Source: Spirochaetaceae bacterium (GTDB taxonomy: Bacteria > Spirochaetota > Spirochaetia > SZUA-6 > Fen-1364). From it: a stretch of 5,374 nt of DNA. The translations under genes and the position numbers were made by a program. Numbering within the stretch: position 1 is the first letter of the stretch; each line of letters starts with the position of its first letter. Of this stretch, positions 1 to 5,374 are shown one piece after another. Where the stretch lies: assembly GCA_003170115.1 (NCBI GenBank), contig PMZS01000388.1, positions 9,016-14,389 on the forward strand, read 5' to 3'. Below the pieces are notes generated by a model, which had not been told where the DNA came from, did no database searches, and saw nothing but the letters and a program-made list of their open reading frames with translations.

Positions 1-20
1 CCTGCCGTACCGGGCGCGTA

Positions 21-860
21 TCAGTCTTTCGCCTCGGTGACTTCATTCCAGAGTGACCTCGTGCGGGAGATCGCCTGCGTGAGCCCCGTCCTTCCCGTGC
101 CGCTTGCTTCCTCGATGCACACCCAGCCGTTGAAATGCGCCAGCTTCAGCCTGCTGAAAATGTCCCGAATCGGGGGAACCCCTGTCCCGATGACCACGGG
201 GACGAGGGCGCCTTTGCGGGCAGCGTCAGCGGGCGTGGACGGTCATCACCTTGCCGATCACCTCTTCGAGCACCTGGAGAGGATCGTCGCCGAAGACCAG
301 GGTGTTGGCGGTATCGAAATTCAGGCCAATGCCCGTGTCTTCAATCTTTCAGCAGATTTCCAGGAATATTTCCGGGGGATGGCTGAAATCCGTGAAACGC
401 CATGAGCCGGGGCTTGAATGATTCTCGAACAGAAGCTGCACGCCGTGACGGACTGCCACCTCGTCCAGCCACTTGAAGCTTTCCGTGACCCACTGGATCC
501 CCTGCGCGCACTCGGTCCCGGGGTATGCCTGGCCTGCAAGTACTCTCAGGTACCGGGCGCCCAACTGGGCTGACAGGGCGATATCGAAGCGGGCATATTC
601 CATCTCGCGCTGCCTTTGCCCCGCATCGGGGTGAGTGAAGTCCGAGTAGGTCGTGATCATGGTTAGCGGCATGCCCGTTCCGGCCAGGTCAGCTTTCAGC
701 TGCTCAAGGTATGCCGGGGTATGCTGCGCGATGAGCATGGCGCTCTGAGATCGATCGCATCCAGGCCTTCCTCCTCCCCGAGATTGGCCCATTCGAGGAT
801 GGTCATCCGTCCCGACAGAAGGTCCTGAAAAAATGAGACCGGCAGGCAGCTGAGCTTCAT
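21..860 (-). pseudogene. Sugar phosphate isomerase/epimerase (AP-endonuclease-2-type TIM barrel), disrupted
   Basis: Spliced across its lesions, this minus-strand gene encodes about 278 residues, close to the usual length of xylose-isomerase-like TIM-barrel isomerases/epimerases. The start is the ATG at 860-858, with an AGGAGG ribosome site at 875-870, 9 nt upstream. The first 38 residues (MKLSCLPVSFF... to GLDAIDL) read well, then the frame changes at 746-743, where AG is duplicated (CTC-AG-AGC). The next frame gives SAMLIAQHTPAYLEQL and LLFENHSSPGSW, then hits TGA at 351-349 (EIC*KIEDTG, probably a former CGA Arg). It continues in the same frame through GLNFDTANTLVFGDD to VHAR. A second frameshift follows at about 228 (one extra T), then DAARKGALVPVVIGTG and CIEEASGTGRTG up to the TGA at 23-21. 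Motifs that normally supply metal ligands (ENH, FDTAN, VHA, EEAS) are all still legible, so the decay is recent or the lesions are sequence errors. It is divergent from the XRE regulator and probably shared its control. Substrate unknown. Confidence 0.85.
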
Positions 861-880
861 CGCGGAATTCCTCCTGCATG

Positions 881-897
881 GTTTCCAAAAAAGAAAC
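881..897. promoter_or_regulatory. Operator-like palindrome, left copy (GTTTC-N7-GAAAC)
   Basis: The sequence GTTTCCAAAAAAGAAAC has perfect 5-bp inverted arms around a 7-nt A-rich spacer. It matches the right copy at 977-993 at 14 of 17 positions, and both are followed by A. It lies between the minus-strand TTGACA box (919-914) and the start codon of the isomerase pseudogene (860), so bound protein would be well placed to block that transcript. Assignment to the adjacent XRE-cupin regulator is inferred from position and symmetry. Confidence 0.6.
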
Positions 898-919
898 ACC
901 TTGCGCGACTTGTTGTCAA
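891..919 (-). promoter_or_regulatory. Putative sigma-70-type promoter for the isomerase pseudogene
   Basis: A perfect -35 hexamer TTGACA reads at 919-914 on the minus strand. With a 17-nt spacer the -10 position falls on TTTCTT (896-891), a poor match (3 of 6), so the -35 box carries most of the support. The left operator-like palindrome overlaps the -10 region. The geometry mirrors the plus-strand promoter on the other side of the intergenic region. Confidence 0.4.
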
Positions 920-946
920 GGATGCGTCGAATCATGGCATTTCCTG

Positions 947-976
947 TTGACATGAGGAATGGCCGGGTCGTATGGT
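947..976 (+). promoter_or_regulatory. Putative sigma-70-type promoter for the regulator-led operon
   Basis: A perfect TTGACA (947-952) is followed after 18 nt by TATGGT (971-976), which matches TATAAT at 4 of 6 positions including the leading TAT and final T. Transcription would start near 982-984, inside the right operator-like palindrome. That start lies downstream of the ATG at 972, which favours a later translation start, such as GTG 1002, if this promoter is real. Confidence 0.45.
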
Positions 977-1565
977 GTTTCGTAAAAGGAAACATGACCG
1001 CGTGGAGAGCGTGAATGCCAGAATACGGTCGGTACGAACCGACCGTAAGATTACCCTGCAGAAGCTGTCGGAGATGACTGGCTTCAGCAAGGGCTACCTG
1101 TCCAGAATCGAGCGCGCGGATGCCGCGCCGCGGCTTCCGACAATTCAGAAGATCGCGCTCGCCCTCGGCGTGGGGATGGAATCTATCCTGGAGGGAATCC
1201 AGGGCGAAAGGGAAAACACCGGCGCGATAGACTGCGTCACGCATAGCGGCGCCCTCGCGGCACGGGAGGTGAGCTCCGAATCCGGCTATTCCTTTCGATC
1301 TCTCGTCCATCATTTCCGCGGGAAGTACATGCTGCCGCTGTTTTTGAAAATCAGGCAGGGGCGCACGGCGACTTTCTCCCATGACAGCGAGGAGTTTCTG
1401 TTCGTTCTCCGCGGGTGCGTGAAGCTGTCCCTCAAGGGGGAGGTGCGCGAGCTAGAAGAAGGGGACAGCGCGTATTTCGACTCACGGTCGATTCACAGGC
1501 TGGAGAACGACAATGCTGCGGACGCGGAGATACTGAACGTGATTTTCGACTACAAGAGGTTTTGA
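972..1565 (+). CDS. XRE-family transcriptional regulator with C-terminal cupin domain
   Basis: This cytoplasmic DNA-binding regulator has 197 residues from ATG 972, within the usual 180-200 for XRE-cupin proteins. The helix-turn-helix spans about residues 14-70, with the recognition region around TLQKLSEMTGFSKGYLSRIE (28-47). A linker leads to a cupin_2 barrel at about 119-190, with FSHDSEEFLFVLRG (135-148), the GDSAYF strand turn (164-169) and SIHRLEN (173-179). H137, E140/E141 and H175 are possible metal or ligand contacts. In this family the cupin usually senses a small molecule; which one is not visible here. The start is uncertain. ATG 972 has only a weak GAGGAA 12 nt upstream, while GTG 1002 has AAAGGAA about 10 nt upstream and begins just before the conserved HTH. 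The promoter and operator placement also favours 1002. The gene is divergent from the isomerase pseudogene and first in the plus-strand gene run, so it is the likely local regulator and probably autoregulated. Confidence 0.9.
   Translation: MVFRKRKHDRVESVNARIRSVRTDRKITLQKLSEMTGFSKGYLSRIERADAAPRLPTIQKIALALGVGMESILEGIQGERENTGAIDCVTHSGALAAREVSSESGYSFRSLVHHFRGKYMLPLFLKIRQGRTATFSHDSEEFLFVLRGCVKLSLKGEVRELEEGDSAYFDSRSIHRLENDNAADAEILNVIFDYKRF
977..993. promoter_or_regulatory. Operator-like palindrome, right copy (GTTTC-N7-GAAAC)
   Basis: The sequence GTTTCGTAAAAGGAAAC has perfect 5-bp arms and a 7-nt spacer, like the left copy at 881-897. It sits directly downstream of the TATGGT -10 candidate, over the expected transcription start. 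This is a classic position for autorepression of the XRE-cupin gene and the operon behind it. If the regulator starts at ATG 972 this site is coding (residues 2-8); if it starts at GTG 1002 the site is in the leader. Confidence 0.6.
1024..1047. repeat. Perfect 10-bp inverted repeat with 4-nt loop inside the regulator gene
   Basis: The arms TACGGTCGGT (1024-1033) and ACCGACCGTA (1038-1047) are exact reverse complements around ACGA. The repeat covers codons for residues 18-26 counted from ATG 972, just before the HTH. It begins 22 nt into the gene if GTG 1002 is the start. It could act as a downstream operator or as an mRNA hairpin near the ribosome entry region. The structure is seen directly; any function is inference. 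Confidence 0.55.
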
Positions 1566-1615
1566 TCACCGCAGGGGCGTGAGCGCGAAGGCGCGAAAGC
1601 CGAGGGGGGCTGGGG

Positions 1616-2875
1616 GTGGACATAGAAATGCTTGCACTGGACAGGGGGGCGCCCATTCGGCGGGGCCCGTCGCCGTACAAGTGCATTGGGGGAAACCTGC
1701 TGGGAAAGGAAGAGATCGCGCTGGTGAAGGAAGTCATCGGCAGCCAGACCCTTTTCCGCCACTACGGGCCGAAGCCGCCGCATATGGTGGACGATCTGGA
1801 GCAGGAGTTCTGTCGGTTCATCGGAACACGCTATGCCCTGGCGACCTCAACCGGGTCAGGCGCGTATTTCTGCGCGGCGGCTGCGCTCGAAATCAGGGAG
1901 GGCGACGAGGTGATCATGCCCGCCTACGGGTGGATCACCGACTACAACGCGGTGGCATTCACCGGGGCGACACCGGTCTTTGCGGATATCGACGAAAGTC
2001 TCAACATCAGTCCGGAAGCCTTTGAAAGAAAGATAACACCGCGTACGAAAGCAGTGATCGTCATCCATTACCAGGGCGGGGCAAGCCGCCTTGACAAGAT
2101 CGTGGAAATCGCCCGAAAACGCGGGGTGAAGGTGGTCGAGGATGTTGCGCAATCCTGCGGGGGAAGCTTCGGCGGCAGGAAGCTCGGGACCTGGGGTGAT
2201 ATCGCCTGTTTCAGCCTGCAGGCACACAAGATGATCACCACGGGAGATGGGGGATTCCTCACGACGGACAGCCAGGAGGTGTACGAGAAGGCCGTACGCT
2301 TCCATGACCTGGGACTGCTCCGGGAGCGCTTCGTGCGTAACCTCGAATCTCCCGTGAAGACCGGACCTCTCTGCGGGATGCAGTGGAGGATGAGCGAACT
2401 GGGCGGTGCGGTCGGTCTTGCCCAGCTTCGAAAGCTCCCGAGGATGGTGGAGACGGTGCACGCAAACTTCCTCCGGGTGAGGGACGAGCTGGGAAAGCGG
2501 TTCCCGAAGATCCGGTTCAGACGCGTACGCACGGAAGACGATATTGGCATCACCCTCGCGATTGACGTCGAGTCGGAGCCGAACGTGAAGTATTTCCAGA
2601 AAGCATGGGAAGCGGAGGGCCTGGCCTATGGATCTACCTCTTACTGCCAGACGATGGGGGATATCGAGGTCGTGAGGGCGCTCCTCCAGGACGCGGGAAG
2701 GTATGACCCGGCGGATTTCGATGTGACCAGGGAGATCGAACAACGGTTCGCCATGGTCGCCATGCTGCCCGTTCATGCCAGGAGGGATGTGGAAGAGATC
2801 TCCCGCGGAATGATCAAGGTCCTCGGCGCCATGGAAAAGAAGAAGATGATCTGGACAGGCGGGGAGCAGGAGTAA
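1616..2875 (+). CDS. DegT/DnrJ/EryC1/StrS-family PLP-dependent aminotransferase
   Basis: This is a fold-type I PLP enzyme of 419 residues, near or slightly above the usual 370-420. The family mostly transaminates keto-sugars or keto-cyclitols, usually with Glu or Gln as amino donor. Visible features in order are the phosphate-binding segment LATSTGSGAYF (75-85), MPAYGWITDYNAV (101-113), TPVFADID (119-126), VEDVAQSCGGSFGGRKLG (174-191) with PLP-contacting D176, and SLQAHKMITTGDGG (200-213) with K205 as the predicted Schiff-base lysine. The C-terminal subdomain includes MQWRMSELGGAVGLAQL (255-271) and MLPVHARRDVEEI (383-395). All catalytic positions I can check are present, so it should be active. 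The start is GTG 1616, with GAGGGG 8 nt upstream; ATG 1628 is a possible alternative. It follows the regulator by 50 nt and abuts the M81 gene with 1 nt between stop and start. Substrate and direction are unknown. Since its neighbours look catabolic, it could remove rather than add an amino group (inference). Confidence 0.92.
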   Translation: MDIEMLALDRGAPIRRGPSPYKCIGGNLLGKEEIALVKEVIGSQTLFRHYGPKPPHMVDDLEQEFCRFIGTRYALATSTGSGAYFCAAAALEIREGDEVIMPAYGWITDYNAVAFTGATPVFADIDESLNISPEAFERKITPRTKAVIVIHYQGGASRLDKIVEIARKRGVKVVEDVAQSCGGSFGGRKLGTWGDIACFSLQAHKMITTGDGGFLTTDSQEVYEKAVRFHDLGLLRERFVRNLESPVKTGPLCGMQWRMSELGGAVGLAQLRKLPRMVETVHANFLRVRDELGKRFPKIRFRRVRTEDDIGITLAIDVESEPNVKYFQKAWEAEGLAYGSTSYCQTMGDIEVVRALLQDAGRYDPADFDVTREIEQRFAMVAMLPVHARRDVEEISRGMIKVLGAMEKKKMIWTGGEQE

Positions 2876-2876
2876 A

Positions 2877-4259
2877 ATGAGGATCGCCCTTGCCCAGGTC
2901 TCGCAGGAGTCGAACACCTTCAGCCGGGAGCGGACGGAAGTCACCGACTTCCAGCGTTCCTCCCTGCTCTTTGGGCCGGAAGTGCTCGAACCAGGGGCGG
3001 GGGACGGGATCATTGACGGGGTGCGGGCCTTCTTCGCGGACAAGGATGACGTACAGCTTGTTCCGATTCTCTGCGCGAACACCACGCCCGGGGGGAAGCT
3101 GAGCGGGGAGGCCGCCCGGTTCCTCGCGGGGAAGCTCATGGACGGGGCGCGCGCGGCGCTGGGCGCCGGAATCCCGATCCTGGTCATTCTCGATCACCAT
3201 GCCAACCTCACCCGGCTCATGATCGAGAGCGCCGACCTCGTTGCAGGTTTCGAGACCCAGCCCCACGACTTCCGTGCCGCGGGAATAAAGGGTGCGCGGA
3301 CGCTGTATCACCTGATTCGGCGCAGGGTCCGCATCGCCCGCGCCTGGGTCAAGGTACCGATGATCGCCCCGCAGGACCGGTTCCTGACCTCCGCGGGGCC
3401 CATGAAGCAGTGGTTCGACCACGCCCGCGAGCTGGAGGGAGAAACGGGAATTCTTTCGATCTCCCTTTTTCCCATGCAGCCATGGATCGACGTGCGGGAA
3501 GGCGGATGGGGCGTGGTTGCCTATGCGGAGGACGACAATGCGATTGCACGGGAGGCAGTGAAGGCGCTTGCCGATCAGGCGTGGCAGCTGCGGAAGGAGT
3601 TCTGGGTTTCCGAAAGGGTGCCGCCGGAGGATGCCGTGCGCCAGGCGGCGGCGGAACCCCAGGGGCTCGTCCTCATCTCGGACATGGGAGACGCGGTCTA
3701 TGCCGGGGGTCCCGGCGACAGCGCGTGCATCCTTGGCCAGTTGTGGGCGCAGCAAGTGCCGGTTCTTTCTTTCGTGCCGATTGTGGATCCCTCGGCGGTG
3801 AAAGAGGCATTTGGACGGGGCCTGGGGCCAATCGAGCTGTCGCTGGGCGGAAAGACGGACCCGTTCTCCCGGCCGGTCGCCGTCAGCGGTCGCATTGCCG
3901 CGCTTTCGCAGGGCTTGAAAATCGTCACGGACAAGGGGCAGACGGATCTCGGAAGGACCGCGCTGGTCGAAGCGGGAAACCTACGCGTTGTCCTTCTGGA
4001 AAACCGCAGCTTCACGATGATCCAGCCACTCATTTTCACCCACCTTGGACTGGAGATGGAAATGGCGAGGATCGTCGTGACGAAGACCGGGAGCAATTTC
4101 CAGTTTTTCGACCGTTGGAGAAGAAAGCTCATCCGGGCGGATTCGCAGGGTGTGACCCAATCTGACCTGAAAGGACTCACGTGGCGGAATCTGCCGCGTC
4201 CGATTTTTCCTCTCGACAACCTGGACGACTGGGCCGCGGAGCCGCAGATTCGCGAATGA
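2877..4259 (+). CDS. M81 family metallohydrolase (MlrC/microcystinase-like)
   Basis: This 460-residue protein belongs to the M81/MlrC family, whose best-known member hydrolyses linearised microcystin; most members have unknown substrates. Visible motifs are QESNTF (10-15), NTTPGGKLSGEA (68-79), LDHHANLT (105-112) and ETQPHDF (126-132), corresponding to the family's HESNTF, TPGG, DLHANVT and TYPHxD. D106, H108 and H130 are the expected zinc ligands. The C-terminal MlrC domain follows, with DMGDAVYAGGPGDSACIL (269-286), LGGKTDP (323-329), GRTALVEAGNLRVVLLENR (359-377), VVTKTGSNF (400-408) and RPIFPLDNLDDW (441-452). The family usually has a segment of about 30-35 residues containing LHGAMVAEG between the TPGG and DLHAN motifs. 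Here the helix ending AALGAG (94-98) runs straight into IPILVILDHHAN, so that segment seems absent. The start ATG lies 1 nt after the aminotransferase stop, with GGAGCAGGAG upstream, so translation is probably coupled. No signal peptide is seen, so it is probably cytoplasmic. Confidence 0.9.
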   Translation: MRIALAQVSQESNTFSRERTEVTDFQRSSLLFGPEVLEPGAGDGIIDGVRAFFADKDDVQLVPILCANTTPGGKLSGEAARFLAGKLMDGARAALGAGIPILVILDHHANLTRLMIESADLVAGFETQPHDFRAAGIKGARTLYHLIRRRVRIARAWVKVPMIAPQDRFLTSAGPMKQWFDHARELEGETGILSISLFPMQPWIDVREGGWGVVAYAEDDNAIAREAVKALADQAWQLRKEFWVSERVPPEDAVRQAAAEPQGLVLISDMGDAVYAGGPGDSACILGQLWAQQVPVLSFVPIVDPSAVKEAFGRGLGPIELSLGGKTDPFSRPVAVSGRIAALSQGLKIVTDKGQTDLGRTALVEAGNLRVVLLENRSFTMIQPLIFTHLGLEMEMARIVVTKTGSNFQFFDRWRRKLIRADSQGVTQSDLKGLTWRNLPRPIFPLDNLDDWAAEPQIRE

Positions 4260-4292
4260 AAAGCTGCCGCTGAAAGGCGGGGAGGAAGGAAC

Positions 4293-5129
4293 ATGATTCC
4301 GGTCCTGGATGACCTGCGCGGCAAAGTGATCATCATCACGGGTGGGAACAAGGGCATTGGCAGCGGGTGCGCCGCCGCGTTCTGCGAGTGCGGCTGTCAC
4401 GTGGTGATCGCCGGGCGGGACGCACCGCGGGGCAAAAGCCTTGCAGACGAGCTCTCCCGAAAGGGCCCCGGGACATGCGAGTTCCACCCGTGCGACGTGT
4501 CGAAGGACGAGCAGGTGCGGGATCTGGCGGCGTATGCCGTACGCGTCCATGGGCGGATCGATTGCTGCATCAACAATGCGGGTTTCCTTCCCCAGCGCCG
4601 CGCGATCGACGAAATCACGGCAGAGGATTTCGAGACCGTCCTCAGAACGAACCTGCTCGGGGTCTTTTCGGGATGCAAGTACTGCCTTCCCCATCTGCGG
4701 GTGACCAGGGGCTCCATTATCAACATGAGCAGCATACTCGGGCGGGTCGGGCAGGACGGATCTTCCATTTATGCCGCGACGAAAGGCGCAATCATTTCCC
4801 TTACGAAGTCCCCTGCAATGGACGAGGCGCGTCACGGGGTCCGCGTGAACGCCGTCCTTCCAGGCAACATTCAAAGCGAGCTGGGCAAGGGCAACGAGGA
4901 AATGCCCGTGGGCGCGGAGCAGGAGATGCGGGCGCAACAGGTATCCAACACCGTGCAGTGGATCCGCCGCCAGGGCACGCCTCTTGAAATCGGATGGACC
5001 TGCGTGTACCTCGCCAGCGAAATGGCGAGCTACGTGACCGGGGCGGAGATCTGCGCAACGGGAGGTTTCGAGCTCGGCAATGGCGTCAGGCTGACGCGGG
5101 AGGAGATGGCGAAAGCGCCCGTGCGTTGA
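4293..5129 (+). CDS. SDR family NAD(P)-dependent oxidoreductase, HSD17B14-like
   Basis: This classical short-chain dehydrogenase has 278 residues, a little over the typical 250-270. The Rossmann glycine motif is TGGNKGIG (16-23), with AGRD (40-43) after beta-2, then HPCDVS (65-70), NNAG (94-97), N120 and the catalytic S147, Y160 and K164 (YAATK). VRVNAVLPGNI (183-193) and YVTGAEICATGGFELGNG (247-264) resemble the HSD17B14/DHRS10 branch, where PGNI and VTGGAELGYG are typical. That branch acts on steroids in vitro and on L-fucose in mammals, so a sugar or other secondary alcohol is a reasonable substrate guess (inference). It has 12 cysteines in 278 residues (26, 31, 33, 35, 62, 67, 91, 92, 128, 131, 237, 254), unusually many. 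The start ATG has a strong GGAGGA site 6 nt upstream. It lies 33 nt after the M81 gene, with no terminator between, and is the last gene of the plus-strand run. Confidence 0.92.
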   Translation: MIPVLDDLRGKVIIITGGNKGIGSGCAAAFCECGCHVVIAGRDAPRGKSLADELSRKGPGTCEFHPCDVSKDEQVRDLAAYAVRVHGRIDCCINNAGFLPQRRAIDEITAEDFETVLRTNLLGVFSGCKYCLPHLRVTRGSIINMSSILGRVGQDGSSIYAATKGAIISLTKSPAMDEARHGVRVNAVLPGNIQSELGKGNEEMPVGAEQEMRAQQVSNTVQWIRRQGTPLEIGWTCVYLASEMASYVTGAEICATGGFELGNGVRLTREEMAKAPVR

Positions 5130-5161
5130 GCGCCTCCGCCGCTCGCCGTGTCAGCAGGATC

Positions 5162-5184
5162 GCGCGAGGTTTTCCGCCTCGCGC
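5162..5184. terminator. Strong stem-loop between convergent genes, probable terminator
   Basis: The arms GCGCGAGG (5162-5169) and CCTCGCGC (5177-5184) pair perfectly around a 7-nt loop TTTTCCG. An outer TCAGC (5151-5155) and GCTGA (5192-5196) can add a second, looser stem. It sits 32 nt after the SDR stop and 22 nt from the permease stop, where a bidirectional terminator would be expected. Neither strand has a T-tract after the stem, so it may work with Rho, or simply protect the 3' ends of both mRNAs. Confidence 0.5.
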
Positions 5185-5206
5185 AACCCCCGCTGATGCC
5201 TTCCGA

Positions 5207-5374
5207 CTACTGCTTTCGGAGCGCGCCGCTCCTGATGACATCGATCATGACCGCAATCAGGAGCACTCCGCCGGGCACGACCATCTGGAAGTAGGCGTTG
5301 ACGCTCTGCAGCGTGAGACCGTTGTTGATCGTCTGCAGGATGAGAATGCCGAGGATCGTTCCCGACATCTTTCC
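5207..5374 (-). CDS. Sugar ABC transporter permease, RbsC-like (C-terminal fragment, cut by window edge)
   Basis: Reading the minus strand from the right edge, 55 residues run in frame to the TAG at 5209-5207. The sequence starts GKMSGTILGILILQTINNGL and ends DVIRSGALRKQ. It matches the C-terminus of BPD_transp_2/RbsC-type permeases, where GTxLGxLILxxLNNGL is followed by a last hydrophobic helix (here VVPGGVLLIAVMID). Such permeases form the inner-membrane channel of monosaccharide or autoinducer-2 type ABC importers, with an ATPase and a periplasmic binding protein likely encoded upstream, beyond the window. It is convergent with the SDR operon, separated by the stem-loop. Its transported substrate cannot be read from this fragment, but a link to the catabolic genes next door is plausible. 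Confidence 0.85.
   Translation of the reverse strand, partial: GKMSGTILGILILQTINNGLTLQSVNAYFQMVVPGGVLLIAVMIDVIRSGALRKQ

Noticed and set aside
349..351. In-frame TGA of the isomerase as a recoded (selenocysteine or readthrough) codon
   Set aside because: Two independent frameshifts break the same gene, no recoding element was evident, and the position aligns with an ordinary residue (probably Arg from CGA), so simple decay or sequence error is more likely.
37..405. Plus-strand open frame of 122 codons at the left end
   Set aside because: It is opposite the isomerase pseudogene, whose conserved motifs read clearly on the minus strand. The plus-strand translation has no recognisable features.
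941..959. Weak inverted repeat TTCCT-N9-AGGAA between the promoters
   Set aside because: The arms are only 5 bp, the spacer differs from the other sites, and it overlaps the TTGACA box; it is too weak to call an operator.
861..1382. Upstream extension of the minus-strand frame that contains the isomerase N-terminus
   Set aside because: The open frame continues upstream of ATG 860 through the intergenic region and the regulator, but the AGGAGG site places the real start at 860 and the upstream translation has no isomerase similarity.
1856..3187. Long minus-strand open frame of 443 codons opposite the aminotransferase and M81 genes
   Set aside because: It is antisense to two well-supported genes, has no recognisable domain, is low in sequence complexity (rich in R, P, H, L), and fits the long shadow frames expected in GC-rich DNA.
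3981..4937. Minus-strand open frame of 318 codons opposite the SDR gene
   Set aside because: It is antisense to clear SDR and M81 coding sequence with conserved motifs; no family resemblance was seen.
1..5374. tRNA, rRNA, CRISPR array, insertion sequence or attachment site
   Set aside because: No regularly spaced repeats, transposase-like protein, terminal inverted repeats or tRNA-like cloverleaf sequence was seen on either strand.

Overview
This is a GC-rich (roughly 60% by eye) bacterial window with tightly packed genes. The protein families suggest a carbohydrate or amino-compound catabolic island. I cannot fix the taxon from this sequence. The SDR is cysteine-rich, which fits an anaerobic or microaerobic host but does not prove one.

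Layout: on the minus strand, positions 21-860 hold a broken sugar-phosphate isomerase/epimerase (TIM barrel). It carries a 2-nt slippage frameshift, an in-frame TGA and a second, 1-nt frameshift. A divergent control region (861 to about 1000) separates it from a plus-strand run of four genes. These are an XRE-cupin regulator (972-1565), a DegT/DnrJ/EryC1/StrS-family PLP aminotransferase (1616-2875), an M81/MlrC-like metallohydrolase (2877-4259) and an SDR oxidoreductase resembling HSD17B14 (4293-5129). The spacings of 50, 1 and 33 nt suggest one operon. A strong stem-loop (5162-5184) follows. The C-terminal 55 residues of an RbsC-like sugar ABC permease then run in from the right edge on the minus strand (5207 to beyond 5374).

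The most striking regulatory feature is a pair of near-identical 17-bp operator-like palindromes, GTTTC-N7-GAAAC. One lies at or near the start of each divergent transcript (881-897 and 977-993), and each is preceded by a perfect TTGACA box. They are good candidates for the binding sites of the adjacent XRE-cupin regulator. A perfect 10-bp inverted repeat also lies inside the start of the regulator gene (1024-1047).

How the genes may work together (inference): the ABC system imports a sugar-like or amino-sugar-like compound, the M81 enzyme hydrolyses an amide-type bond, the PLP enzyme moves an amino group, and the SDR and isomerase interconvert carbonyl, alcohol or sugar forms. I do not recognise this exact set as a characterised pathway. 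The M81 protein also appears to lack the family's usual LHGAM-containing segment.
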